Source: Pseudomonas azotoformans (GTDB lineage: Bacteria; Pseudomonadota; Gammaproteobacteria; Pseudomonadales; Pseudomonadaceae). Taken from it: a DNA stretch of 64,000 nucleotides. Below are positions 34,401 to 42,129 of this stretch, piece by piece. Below the pieces are notes generated by a model. It searched no databases and was not told where the DNA came from. It saw nothing but the letters and a program-made list of their open reading frames with translations. The stretch covers positions 372,001 through 436,000 of the forward strand of contig NZ_LT629702.1 in NCBI RefSeq assembly GCF_900103345.1. The letters run 5' to 3'. The position numbers and the translations under genes are program-made. Each line of letters starts with the position of its first letter. Position 1 is the first letter of the stretch.

Positions 34401-34628
34401 GTCTTCGACGCCATTGATCGCTTCTTCCAGCGGCACGGCCACCGACTCGGCGATTTCCTTGGGGTTGGCCCCCGGATAAGTGGCTTTGACCACCACGGTC
34501 GCCGGTACGACTTCCGGGTATTCGCCGACGGGCAGCAGCGGGATGGCCACCAGCCCGGCCGCGAAAATAATGATCGACAGCACAATCGCAAAGATCGGTC
34601 TGTCGATAAAAAACTTGGAAAAGTCCAT
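31449..34628 (-). CDS. RND multidrug efflux permease (HAE1 family, MexF-like)
   Basis: A 1059-residue inner-membrane proton-driven pump. The N terminus MDFSKFFIDRPIFAIVLSII and the TM4 segment GIVVDDAIVVVENVER with the paired proton-relay Asp residues are diagnostic. Two large periplasmic loops and twelve membrane segments are present. EYPEVVPATVVV near the start is closest by eye to MexF/AcrB-type permeases. It lies between adaptor and channel genes in the usual order. Substrates cannot be predicted; members expel antibiotics, solvents and aromatic acids. Confidence 0.95.
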   Translation of the reverse strand: MDFSKFFIDRPIFAIVLSIIIFAAGLVAIPLLPVGEYPEVVPATVVVKATYPGANPKEIAESVAVPLEEAINGVEDMIYMKSVASSNGTLQVVVTFNAKVDPDTAAVRVQNRVSQALSRLPESVRQYGITTQKQSPTPLMYVDMYSNNDQFDALYLRNYLRLHVKDELSRIPGIGDVILYGAGDYAMRIWLDPDKLASRGMTAQDALTAIRQQNVQVSAGQLGAEPTPQSTEFLISINVQGRLKTAQEFGDIILKAGDDGQVTRLSQVARIQLDSDDYTLRVFRGKNSEVAVGIFLTPGANAIEVANAVYAKLDKLSKAFPEGMHYVSVWDPTVFVRESISSVQHTLFEAMVLIVLVVVLFLQTWRASIIALIAVPVSIVGTFAFLYLLGYSINTLTLFGLVLAIGIVVDDAIVVVENVERNIELGLSPLQAAHQAMREVSGPILAIGLVLCAVFIPMAFMSGVTGQFYKQFAVTIAISTVISTINSLTLSPALAAKLLRHHDAPPDRLTRWMNSALGWLLRPFNRFFKRSSERYEGAIARLLPRRGAVFAVYALLLGATGMLFNTIPNGFIPNQDKLYLFAGATLPPGASLARSEAVAREMSAIASTVEGVDYANAYVGMNALQSTTTPNLVTSYILLKPFAERSRSAEQINAELNRKFAAIKDGAAYALLPPPIQGLGNGSGYSLFLTDRGGLGYAALQKALNAFQAEVTSTTGMTFPVSSYQSDIPQLDVKLDRTKAQAQGVELTAIFDTLQAYLGSVYVNDFNLLGRVYRVIAQADTGFRQNAQDIGNLRVRNARGEMVPISSMVEVVPAFGPDPVMRYNGYPAADLIGDADPRVLSSGEVIRKLEEIAARTLPKGIELEWTDLSYQQVTQSNTAAIVFPIAVMLAFLVLAALYESWTLPLAVILIVPVCMCAALTGVWLAGGDNNVFVQVGLVVLMGLACKNAILIVEFARELEMQGRGTVEAALESCRLRLRPIVMTSVAFIAGAVPLLVGSGAGSEVRHATGVTVFFGMLGVTAFGLFLTPVFYVALRKLGATVPAHPSNLTRHAEEGLRHD

Positions 34629-34646
34629 AACAGGAGCCTTTGGCGA

Positions 34647-35801
34647 TTATTTTTCGTTGTTCACGAGACTGGGAACATGCCGTTCACCGTTGTGCGGGGA
34701 ACGTTCGTGAGGCGTCACCGGTGTGCCGGAGGCATAGATGTTTTGCAGGCCGGACACGATGATGGTGGCGTCGCGCTCCAGCCCGGCAGTGATGACACGT
34801 TGTGTGTCGACGAGTCGTCCTGTTTCGACGTAACGCTTTTGCGCCAGGTGATCGTGGCCTAGAACATAAACGTATTGTTTGTCCTGGTCGGTCAGGATCG
34901 CCCGGTCCGGTACGAGCAAGGCGGCCACGGGTTCACCGACCGACAGCTGAACGTTCGCATAGAGACCTGGCGTAAGAAGACGCTCATCGTTATTGACGAT
35001 TGCGCGTGCCCGGACGGTGCCCGTCGTGGCGTTCACCTGGTTATCCACGAAGTTCAGGTCGCCCGTGTAAGGCAGGCTCTTGTCATCGGCCAGGCCAATC
35101 CGCACGGACGTTTCAGCGGATGTTTTGAGGGCCTTCTGATAGTTGATGAAACTCTGCTCGTCCGGGTCGAAGTAGACGTAGACCGGGTTCTGGGAGACGA
35201 CGGAGGTCAGCGCGGATTGATTGGCGACCGCCAGGTTGCCGAGCGTCAACTGCGCGCGACCGGTGCGTCCGTCGATGGGTGAACGGACCTCGGTAAACTC
35301 CAGGTCCAGCGCGGCGGCAGCCACGGCCGACTCGGCGGTATGCACATCGGCCAGGCTCTGGTCACGCATGGCCCGCTTCTGCTCGGCTTCTTCCCTGGAG
35401 ACGGCATTGCTGGTGAGTAATTGCTGCGCACGCAGGTCCTGCTGACGGGCGAGGGACAGCGCAGCGCGCGCACGCTCCAGCTGTGCCCGCGCGCTGTCCA
35501 GTTCAGTGCGATAGGGGCGTTGATCGATGACGAACAGCAGGTCGCCCTTTTTGACCTCGCTGCCTTCGCGGTACGCCACCTTGGTGATGTAGCCGCCTAC
35601 GCGGGGGAGGATTGTCACGGTATCCGTGGCGCTGACCCGACCATTGAAGCGGTTCCAGGTCTTGAGGGTCTGCAAGGTGACGCCGGTCACCTCGACGCTG
35701 GGAGCGGGGGCCGCAGGTGCCAGGCTGGGCTCTTTGTTGCAAGCGCTGATCAGTAAAGCAGTGGTGATTACTCCGGTAACAGCGACTAATCGGGTGCGCA
35801 C
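34647..35801 (-). CDS. RND efflux periplasmic adaptor (membrane fusion protein, MexE-like)
   Basis: A 384-residue adaptor with a lipoprotein signal peptide (LLISAC, lipid Cys at residue 21). It has the lipoyl half-motif GRVSATDTVTILPRVGGYI, a coiled-coil hairpin (about residues 95-165) and the beta-barrel region. The start is GTG at 35801, with AAGGA eight bases upstream; no in-frame ATG fits better. It bridges permease and channel. Gap to the permease is 18 bp. Confidence 0.92.
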   Translation of the reverse strand: MRTRLVAVTGVITTALLISACNKEPSLAPAAPAPSVEVTGVTLQTLKTWNRFNGRVSATDTVTILPRVGGYITKVAYREGSEVKKGDLLFVIDQRPYRTELDSARAQLERARAALSLARQQDLRAQQLLTSNAVSREEAEQKRAMRDQSLADVHTAESAVAAAALDLEFTEVRSPIDGRTGRAQLTLGNLAVANQSALTSVVSQNPVYVYFDPDEQSFINYQKALKTSAETSVRIGLADDKSLPYTGDLNFVDNQVNATTGTVRARAIVNNDERLLTPGLYANVQLSVGEPVAALLVPDRAILTDQDKQYVYVLGHDHLAQKRYVETGRLVDTQRVITAGLERDATIIVSGLQNIYASGTPVTPHERSPHNGERHVPSLVNNEK

Positions 35802-35855
35802 AGGATCATCCTTATGAAGAGGGATTGATGGGGGGCATGGTTTTTAATGTGCGTG

Positions 35856-36077
35856 TCACTGATCGTTCTGCCGCTGGGCTTCTGCTGGTGCTGTTTGCTC
35901 TTGTTGCGCTTTTTGTTGCGCTTTCTGTTTATCTTTTTCAAGGTCTGCGGCGTGTTTGTCAAACAGGGCCTTAGTTCTTTCGTGGAAGCGTTGAAGTGCT
36001 TCCGCGCCGTCGGACGCCTGTGCAAGAACGGGCAGGGTTAGAACAAAGGCAATCATCAAGTTGGAGGCGAGTTTCAT
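35856..36077 (-). CDS. Small exported charged protein heading the efflux operon
   Basis: A 73-residue protein: residues 1-21 form a signal peptide ending ALAQAS-like (VLAQAS), and the rest is a highly charged, Lys/Gln-rich helix with KQKAQQKAQQE repeats. It lies 54 bp upstream of the adaptor on the same strand and is probably cotranscribed. No known family is recognised. It may be periplasmic and could modulate the pump, or be unrelated. The ATG at 36077 has a weak GAGA upstream. Confidence 0.6.
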   Translation of the reverse strand: MKLASNLMIAFVLTLPVLAQASDGAEALQRFHERTKALFDKHAADLEKDKQKAQQKAQQEQTAPAEAQRQNDQ

Positions 36078-36249
36078 ACGGGTTTCTCAAGTTGCGCGCA
36101 CAACAAGGCGCTAAATTAAATTCAGTTGAAAGGTGGGTTCAGGTTGATTTGGGCGTGCAGTGTTCAGGCAGAGGGCCTTGACTACGATGAGCAGGCCCGG
36201 CGGTTCAGGTGTCGAGGCGTGCAGGGACTATAGGGAAAAAGCTTCTCTG

Positions 36250-36301
36250 GATAAACCGGGTCTGCGCGTTTTGTTTTTACGGAAGCTCGTACAATCGCGC
36301 C
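36250..36301 (+). promoter_or_regulatory. Shared element, copy 2, upstream of efflux operon
   Basis: GGATAAAC, 10 variable bases, then CGTTTTGTT-T-TTACGGAA-gc-TCGTACAAT-c-GCGC, matching 29050-29101 at almost every fixed position. It lies 173 bp upstream of the 73-residue gene and 216 bp upstream of the rightward gene. Likely LysR binding site. Confidence 0.6.
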
Positions 36302-36387
36302 CGGGTGTCGTATAGGATATTGGTGCGGGAATCAACCGTTGTCATCGGTTGAGTTTGCACTTTTTAAGCTGTGTTCAGCCGATGTTC

Positions 36388-36502
36388 AGAGTTGTTAAGC
36401 CCGTGGCCAGTTTGAATAAACAAGTTGCACGGGCTTTACAACTCTTCACTTTTACCAACTGGCTCGCCTGAAAAGTAAAGTGCTAGTCTGCGGTTTTTCA
36501 GG
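36388..36502 (+). promoter_or_regulatory. Strongly structured leader upstream of 36517 gene
   Basis: Arms at 36388-36405 and 36428-36445 pair over 18 bases with one mismatch around a 22-base loop. GCCAGTT in that loop (36406-36412) is complementary to AACTGGC (36457-36463), allowing a pseudoknot. A third hairpin pairs CCTGAAAA (36467-36474) with TTTTCAGG (36495-36502), just before the ribosome site. It may be an RNA regulatory element, or DNA operator repeats. Confidence 0.5.
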
Positions 36503-36516
36503 GATAGCAAGGTCGC

Positions 36517-37881
36517 ATGAATACGCTAACGGAAGTGGCTATAAAAAAGCCCTGTTCATTTATTTTTGTCGTTGCGTTTATTGTATTGGCTGTCCTGCAA
36601 TACAAGCCCGCAGTGCTCAATTACACCACGCGCTTTGTCGACTTTGCCCAATACATGCTTGCGCACGGCGTCACGCTGTTTCCAATCGCTGAAGATCTGC
36701 AGCCTTACCCCGATTACACCGTGATCAATACACTCCTGGTGTATCTGGTGTCCCTGCCGTTTGGCCGTGTGTCCATTCTGTCGATGGGCGTGCCTTTTTG
36801 CGTCGCTGCCGCCTTGATGTTGGTGTTTATTTATAAATTGGGGGCGTTGCATGAGAAGAAATGGGGCGCCTACGCGGTGGTGTTTGCACTGTTCACCTGG
36901 TCATTTCTGGACGGTGTGAACTCCCTGGCGCTGGATGTGTACCCGGCACTTTTCACGGTGATGTGCTTTTACCTGGCCTACGCGGGCGAGGTGCATAAAC
37001 AGCGTTATCGGTTGCTGCTGGTGCTCGCCGGCCTGGCACTGGGCTTTGCGTTTCGTGGCCCGATCGGCCTGATCGGACCTGCCAGTGTGGTTGCCTCTTA
37101 TTACCTGTTGAGCCGGCAGTGGCGCATGCTGGTGGTGTTCTCGTTGTTGGCTGGCGTGGTCCTGGCCACGGGTATCGCGCTGCTGACCTGGGCGGCCTAC
37201 GTGCAGGGCGGTGATGCTTTTCTGCAAGAGGTGTTGATCATGCAAGGACTGGGGCGGTTCGGCAGTGACCACGCGCCCCGTTATTACTTCTACTTTTCGG
37301 CAGGCCTGCTGACCTACGGTGTCACTGCAATCATTGCGGTGAGCGTGATCATCAAGCAGGGCAAACACTTTTTCGAGCGTACGCCGCATCCCGCCACGAA
37401 CATGCTCCTGTACCTCACTGGCTGGCTCCTTGTGATCATTGTGCTGTTCACGATTCCAAGTTCGAAAAAGGCGCGTTACATACTGTCGATCACCCCGGCT
37501 ATTTCGTTGTTGGCGGCCTACGTCTTCGTGGACCGCAGTGAAGTGTTTGCAAACACCCGGAGAAAACTGCTTGGGTTCTGCTTGGAGTTGCCGCTGATAG
37601 GCCTCGTGATGCTGTTACTTGCCTATGGGTACAGCTTGTATGCGGTGACCCCGCTGCAGCCCAACTACCTCGGTGCCTGCCTGGGTTTGATTACGCTTGT
37701 GGCCGTGCGGCCCTGGTTGGAATCACGCTTTCACGGGCATCCACATCGTGAGTTCGTCGTCTTTTCTTTCGGGGCTGTCACCTTTCTCATACTGGATATG
37801 TTTTTCTTCAATTCCGTTACTTACCATCTGGAGTTGGCCCATGAGCCGACGCCTAAATTCCTGCCTTATTGGTTCTGGTGA
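36517..37881 (+). CDS. Polytopic membrane protein, ArnT/PMT-like glycosyltransferase family
   Basis: A 454-residue protein with roughly ten to twelve hydrophobic segments. The organisation resembles ArnT/PMT-type GT-C glycosyltransferases: an N-terminal membrane segment, a periplasmic loop with YPDYTVINTLLVYLVSLPFG, then SFLDGVNSLALDVYPALFTVMCFY and FAFRGPIGLIGP. The usual acidic pair of active enzymes in the first loop is not clear (AEDLQPYPDY is a candidate). Such enzymes transfer sugars from a polyprenyl carrier to lipid A or proteins. The ATG at 36517 has AAGG upstream. The next gene starts 3 bp after its stop. Confidence 0.75.
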   Translation: MNTLTEVAIKKPCSFIFVVAFIVLAVLQYKPAVLNYTTRFVDFAQYMLAHGVTLFPIAEDLQPYPDYTVINTLLVYLVSLPFGRVSILSMGVPFCVAAALMLVFIYKLGALHEKKWGAYAVVFALFTWSFLDGVNSLALDVYPALFTVMCFYLAYAGEVHKQRYRLLLVLAGLALGFAFRGPIGLIGPASVVASYYLLSRQWRMLVVFSLLAGVVLATGIALLTWAAYVQGGDAFLQEVLIMQGLGRFGSDHAPRYYFYFSAGLLTYGVTAIIAVSVIIKQGKHFFERTPHPATNMLLYLTGWLLVIIVLFTIPSSKKARYILSITPAISLLAAYVFVDRSEVFANTRRKLLGFCLELPLIGLVMLLLAYGYSLYAVTPLQPNYLGACLGLITLVAVRPWLESRFHGHPHREFVVFSFGAVTFLILDMFFFNSVTYHLELAHEPTPKFLPYWFW

Positions 37882-37884
37882 ACA

Positions 37885-38928
37885 GTGAGTCTGCAAAAAA
37901 AACATACGGTGTTTGCAGGCGCTGGCATCTGCGCGGTGCTGCTGGGATTGGTGGTGTTCGTCCTGCAAAACCTTTCCGATATGGAGTTGACGGACGCTCG
38001 GGTTTCGACGCTGACGTTTCGCTCTGGCGACGCACAGTTGGTCGGGACGCTGGCCTTGCCATTGAATGTCCAGGCGCCGCCCGTGGCGCTGATCATCCAT
38101 GGGGATGGTCCCCTGGACCGCTTCGCAGCCCACGGCTACTTCCCGCTGATCAACAGTTTGCTCGACGCTGGAATCGGCGTGTTTACCTGGGACAAACAGG
38201 GGGTCGGCGAGAGCACAGGCCACTGGCTCAGCCAGTCGATGGCGGACCGTGCCACGGAAGCGGTGGCCGCGCTCGCCCAGGTGCGCAAGCAGGAGGGGGT
38301 TGCACCGGATAAGGTCGGGTTTCTGGGTTTTTCCCAAGGCGGCTGGGTCATTCCGCGTGCCGCCAGTGAAGGCGACCCAGGCTTTTCAGTGATTATCGGC
38401 GGGGCCGTGAGCTGGCGCCGACAAGGCATGTACTACACGCAGGTGCGATTGGCAGAGGAGGGCCGTTCCGAGGATGAGATCGACGCCATCGTCAAAGAGC
38501 AATACGAGAAGAACGACAAGGTTTTCGGCACGGCGAATCAAGCCTACAGCCCCCACCTGTTTCCCGGTATGGACCGCGCTCATTTCAACTTCGTCCAGAA
38601 AAACTACAACGAAGACGTTACTGCCGCAGTGAAAACCATGAAGGGCCCGGTGCTGGCGGTCTGGGGCGACCAGGACCTGAACGTCAATACGGCCGAGGAC
38701 TCAAGCGTCTACCGGAAGATGTTTGCAGGCACCCGGGATAGACACGTTGTGGTCATCCCCAACGCCACCCACAGTTTGTTGAGGGCCGGCCTGTTCAATG
38801 ATCAATTGGTATCGCAATGGCCGGCATGGAAAGAGTACGCGTTCATGGCACTGGGGCGTCACGCCTATGCGCCGGGCTCCCTGGAACTGATAAATCGCTG
38901 GGTCAAGTCCTCAACCTCGGGGAAGTGA
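37885..38928 (+). CDS. Membrane-anchored alpha/beta-hydrolase
   Basis: A 347-residue hydrolase with an N-terminal hydrophobic segment (about residues 8-28, [16 protein letters not shown]) acting as signal anchor. The nucleophile is S150 in GFSQGG, the acid is likely the Asp of WGDQD, and the His is in ATHSLL. The oxyanion region is [10 protein letters not shown]. It belongs with dienelactone-hydrolase/peptidase S9-like enzymes facing the periplasm. The start is GTG at 37885, three bases after the previous stop, so it is translationally coupled with the membrane protein. It overlaps the convergent LysR gene by 18 bp. Confidence 0.85.
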   Translation: MSLQKKHTVFAGAGICAVLLGLVVFVLQNLSDMELTDARVSTLTFRSGDAQLVGTLALPLNVQAPPVALIIHGDGPLDRFAAHGYFPLINSLLDAGIGVFTWDKQGVGESTGHWLSQSMADRATEAVAALAQVRKQEGVAPDKVGFLGFSQGGWVIPRAASEGDPGFSVIIGGAVSWRRQGMYYTQVRLAEEGRSEDEIDAIVKEQYEKNDKVFGTANQAYSPHLFPGMDRAHFNFVQKNYNEDVTAAVKTMKGPVLAVWGDQDLNVNTAEDSSVYRKMFAGTRDRHVVVIPNATHSLLRAGLFNDQLVSQWPAWKEYAFMALGRHAYAPGSLELINRWVKSSTSGK

Positions 38929-39846
38929 ATCGCTCTGCGCTTTAAACATCGGCAACCGCTTGAGCATCCACGTCAACAGTTCCTGGGCGGGCGCCGCCAA
39001 TGGTCTTGAGGCCTTCACCAACAGCTTGGCCTCCACCCCCAGCAACAGCGGATGGTCGATCAGCACCGACGCCAGCTCGCCGTTTTCAATTTCCCGGTAG
39101 GCCGCGAACTCCCCGGCCAGCGAGGCAAAGCCGCCAGTAGCGACCAGGCGCTTGAGTGCCGCCAGGGAGTTGCTGACCAGGGTCGGGCGTACTTCGATCT
39201 TCTCGGCGTACTCCAGCAGGGTGATGGCATGGCCGATACCAAACGTGGTCGGCGTCAGCACCAATGGGCATTCCAACACCTCGGTCACGGTCACCATGGT
39301 GCCGCGCACCGCCAGCGGATGGTCCGGGCGCACCTGCAACATCACCGGCTGCAGCGAGGCGGCGCGGTAGTCGATGTGTGGATGGGGCGGCGGGTTGTAG
39401 GCCAGGCCGATATGCGCGCGGTTTTCGGCGACTTCGTTGAGCACATCGTCCACCGGCAGGATGTCCAGGGTGACTTCAAGCCTGGGGTATTGCTTGCTGA
39501 AAGGCGCGAGCACGTTGTCGACCAGCGCATCCACATAGCCTTCGCTGATCACCACCCGCACATGGCCTTGCTGCAGGCCCTTGATCGCTTGCAGTTGGTC
39601 TTCGAGTTTTTCCTGGTGCGAGCGATAGCCGCGCCAGAACTCCAGCAGATGCGCCGCCGCCTCGGTGGGTTGAACGCCACGGGCCTGGCGCTCGAACAGC
39701 TTGGCGCCCAGTTCTTCTTCCAACAGCTTGATCTGGCGGGTGATCACCGAGGGCGAGGTGTTGATGCTGTCCGCCGCCCCCCTGATCGAACCGTGCACCA
39801 GCACTTCGTGAAAGTAGCGAAGACGTTGTTGATTGATCTCACGCAT
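38911..39846 (-). CDS. LysR-family transcriptional regulator
   Basis: A 311-residue LysR protein with N-terminal HTH ([20 protein letters not shown] and [19 protein letters not shown]). The effector domain follows from about residue 90. The ATG at 39846 is preferred over an upstream in-frame start at 39888. It is divergent from the MFS gene at 39983, with two palindromes between them, so it most likely regulates the MFS-creatininase pair. Confidence 0.92.
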   Translation of the reverse strand: MREINQQRLRYFHEVLVHGSIRGAADSINTSPSVITRQIKLLEEELGAKLFERQARGVQPTEAAAHLLEFWRGYRSHQEKLEDQLQAIKGLQQGHVRVVISEGYVDALVDNVLAPFSKQYPRLEVTLDILPVDDVLNEVAENRAHIGLAYNPPPHPHIDYRAASLQPVMLQVRPDHPLAVRGTMVTVTEVLECPLVLTPTTFGIGHAITLLEYAEKIEVRPTLVSNSLAALKRLVATGGFASLAGEFAAYREIENGELASVLIDHPLLLGVEAKLLVKASRPLAAPAQELLTWMLKRLPMFKAQSDSLPRG

Positions 39847-39872
39847 GAAGGATGATCCGCCTCGGAAGTTGT

Positions 39873-39904
39873 GTTGCTTGTAAAGCAACGCTAAGTGAAC
39901 TTAG
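39873..39904. promoter_or_regulatory. Two adjacent palindromes between LysR and MFS genes
   Basis: GTTGCTT-GTA-AAGCAAC (39873-39889) and CTAAGT-GA-ACTTAG (39891-39904) are both perfect. They fit recognition and activation sites of a LysR-type regulator in a divergent promoter. Confidence 0.6.
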
Positions 39905-39982
39905 TTGCTCTTGCTGTCGATGTTGGGCCGGCGCACCCTGAATGGCAAGCACGCATACCCACAAAAACAATTGGAGACTCGT

Positions 39983-41296
39983 ATGCCAACCTCCCGGGCG
40001 CCGGCAGAACATGCAGCCATTTCTGCCCTCTACCACAAGCTCAACTGGCGGCTGCTGCCGCTGTTGTTCATCGGCTATGTCTTTGCGTACCTGGACCGCA
40101 TCAACGTGGGGTTTGCCAAGCTGCAGATGCAAAGTGACCTGGGCTTGTCCGATGCCGCCTACGGCGCCGGCGCGGGGATTTTCTTCATTGGCTATGTGCT
40201 GTTCGAACTGCCCAGCACCCTGATGCTGCCACGCATCGGGGCGCGTAAAACCTTCAGCCGAATCCTTGTGCTGTGGGGCATCACCTCGGCGTGCATGTTG
40301 TTCGTGCGCGATGTACCGACCTTTTATGCGATGCGTTTTTTACTCGGCGTATTCGAGGCCGGGTTTGCCCCGGGCATGATCTATTACCTGTCGCGTTGGT
40401 ACGGCCCGAACCGCATGGCACGGGCGATTGCCATTGTGTTTATCGCCGGCCCCATGGGCGGCATTCTGGGCGGACCCTTGTCGGCCTGGCTCATCACCAC
40501 GCTTGCCGGTGTCGGCGGTCTGGCTGGGTGGCAATGGATGTTTTTGATTGAAGGCTTGCCCTGTGTATTGCTCGGCGTGCTCATGTACGTCGTGCTGTCC
40601 GACCGGCCCGCCGATGCGCTGTGGCTGAACGAGGCGGAAAAACAGTTGTTGGAAATCGAACTGGGCACGGCGAATGCGCGCAGCCATTCATTCCGTGCGG
40701 TACTGCGCGACCCTAAGCTGTATGTCCTGGCATCGGCGTACTTCTGCATCATCTTCTCGATCTACGCCATGAGTTTCTGGCTGCCGGCGATCATCAAGAC
40801 GCTGGGCCTGCAAGACACCCAGCAAGTGGGGTGGTATGCCGCTATTCCCTATGTCGGGGCGGCCCTTGGCATGTACTGGATCGGGCGCCGCTCGGACCGC
40901 CTGGGCGAGCGCCGGCTGCACTGTGCCGTCCCTGCGGCCATCGGCGCGCTTTTGCTGATGCTCTACCCCTTGGCGGGTGGCCACCTGGTGGGGTCGATGA
41001 CCTTACTGACCCTGTCGATCAGCATGATGTTCATGGCCTACACGGTGTTGTGGGCGATGCCCTCCGAGCACATCAAGGGCGATGCGGCCGCAGGCGGCAT
41101 TGCCTTGATCAACACCATCGGGCTGTCCGGTGGTTTCTGGGGCCCGGCCATGATCGGCTGGGCCAAAACCGCCACCGGCAGCTTGAACACGGGGGTCGTA
41201 GCCGTGGGCTGCGTGTTCCTGTGCGCGGCGTTCGTGATCATCGCGACCAAACCGCGAACGCGCACCGGCGCGGCGGGCGAGTACAGCGCGGGTTGA
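39983..41296 (+). CDS. MFS transporter, anion:cation symporter (ACS) family
   Basis: A 437-residue transporter with twelve membrane segments. The N-terminal YVFAYLDRINVGFAKLQM segment is the hallmark of the ACS family (phthalate, glucarate and tartrate carriers). The cytoplasmic loop WIGRRSDRLGERR follows TM8. The ATG at 39983 has GGAG upstream; upstream frame to 39905 is discarded. It probably imports the substrate of the creatininase-type hydrolase 37 bp downstream, under the divergent LysR. Confidence 0.92.
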   Translation: MPTSRAPAEHAAISALYHKLNWRLLPLLFIGYVFAYLDRINVGFAKLQMQSDLGLSDAAYGAGAGIFFIGYVLFELPSTLMLPRIGARKTFSRILVLWGITSACMLFVRDVPTFYAMRFLLGVFEAGFAPGMIYYLSRWYGPNRMARAIAIVFIAGPMGGILGGPLSAWLITTLAGVGGLAGWQWMFLIEGLPCVLLGVLMYVVLSDRPADALWLNEAEKQLLEIELGTANARSHSFRAVLRDPKLYVLASAYFCIIFSIYAMSFWLPAIIKTLGLQDTQQVGWYAAIPYVGAALGMYWIGRRSDRLGERRLHCAVPAAIGALLLMLYPLAGGHLVGSMTLLTLSISMMFMAYTVLWAMPSEHIKGDAAAGGIALINTIGLSGGFWGPAMIGWAKTATGSLNTGVVAVGCVFLCAAFVIIATKPRTRTGAAGEYSAG

Positions 41297-41333
41297 GTGG
41301 CCCGCCATCATTGAAAACCATGAGGAACCCAAG

Positions 41334-42083
41334 ATGCTTCTATACCTGTCGACCTGGGCCGAGATCGGCCACTTTCTCGAGCGCAGCCGCACCATCGTCA
41401 TCCCCATCGGCTCCAACGAACAGCACGGGCCAACCGGGCTGCTCGGCACCGACTGGATGTGCCCCGAGATCATTGCGTGCCAAGCGCAAAAAAACGCCGA
41501 TATCCTGATCGCGCCGACCTTCAACATCGGCATGGCCCAGCACCATATCGGCTTCCCCGGTACGATCTCATTGCGGCCCTCGACGTTCATTGCCGCGATC
41601 AGCGATTGGGTGCATTCGCTGGCGGCCCATGGCTTTGAAAAGATCCTGTTTCTCAATGGCCATGGCGGCAACGTCGCCTCCATTGAAGCGGCGTTTTCCG
41701 AGCTGTATGCCGAAGCCAGCTTTGCCCGTCGCCCGGCGGGGTTCGCCCTGAAGTTATGCAACTGGTGGGACCTGGAAGGGGTGGGCGAACTGGCCAAGGA
41801 GCAGTTCCCCACCGGCCACGGTATCCATGCCACGCCGTCCGAAATCGCCGTGACCCAATGGGCCTACCCGGACTCGATCAAAACCGCCGAGTACTCACCC
41901 CAGGTCGCGCCGTGGGGGCCGATTCGCGAAGCCTTCGACTTCCGCGCCCGCCACGTCGATGGGCGCATGGGCTCGGACCCGGCGCAGGCCTCCCCGGAGA
42001 AAGGGCGTGACCTGGTGATGATGGCGGCACAGGGCCTGATTCGCGAAGTCGAGGCGTTCAGTCGTGAGCCTATCCCGGGCTAA
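41334..42083 (+). CDS. Creatininase-family amidohydrolase
   Basis: A 249-residue metal-dependent amidohydrolase. Metal-binding segments are PIGSNEQHGPTGLLGTDW (Glu, His, Asp) and NGHGGN, and TGHGIHATPSE closes the site. The family includes creatininase, MftE-type and ribosyl-amide hydrolases that open cyclic or formamide amides. With the ACS transporter it forms a two-gene uptake and hydrolysis unit. The true substrate is not predictable. The defence-like island begins 46 bp beyond. Confidence 0.9.
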   Translation: MLLYLSTWAEIGHFLERSRTIVIPIGSNEQHGPTGLLGTDWMCPEIIACQAQKNADILIAPTFNIGMAQHHIGFPGTISLRPSTFIAAISDWVHSLAAHGFEKILFLNGHGGNVASIEAAFSELYAEASFARRPAGFALKLCNWWDLEGVGELAKEQFPTGHGIHATPSEIAVTQWAYPDSIKTAEYSPQVAPWGPIREAFDFRARHVDGRMGSDPAQASPEKGRDLVMMAAQGLIREVEAFSREPIPG

Positions 42084-42129
42084 GAGTGCTTTCACGCCAA
42101 TCCGGGCGCTGAGCCGTCAACGCTCATGT

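Larger units (their letters stand above)
36078..36516. other. 439-bp divergent intergenic region rich in structure
   Basis: No gene is convincing here. It holds copy 2 of the LysR-linked element (36250-36301), a TCAACCG/CGGTTGA hairpin (36332-36352), and a large inverted repeat and further complementary segments from 36388 to 36502 directly before the glycosyltransferase-like gene. It serves as promoter region for the efflux operon leftward and the 36517 gene rightward. Confidence 0.6.
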
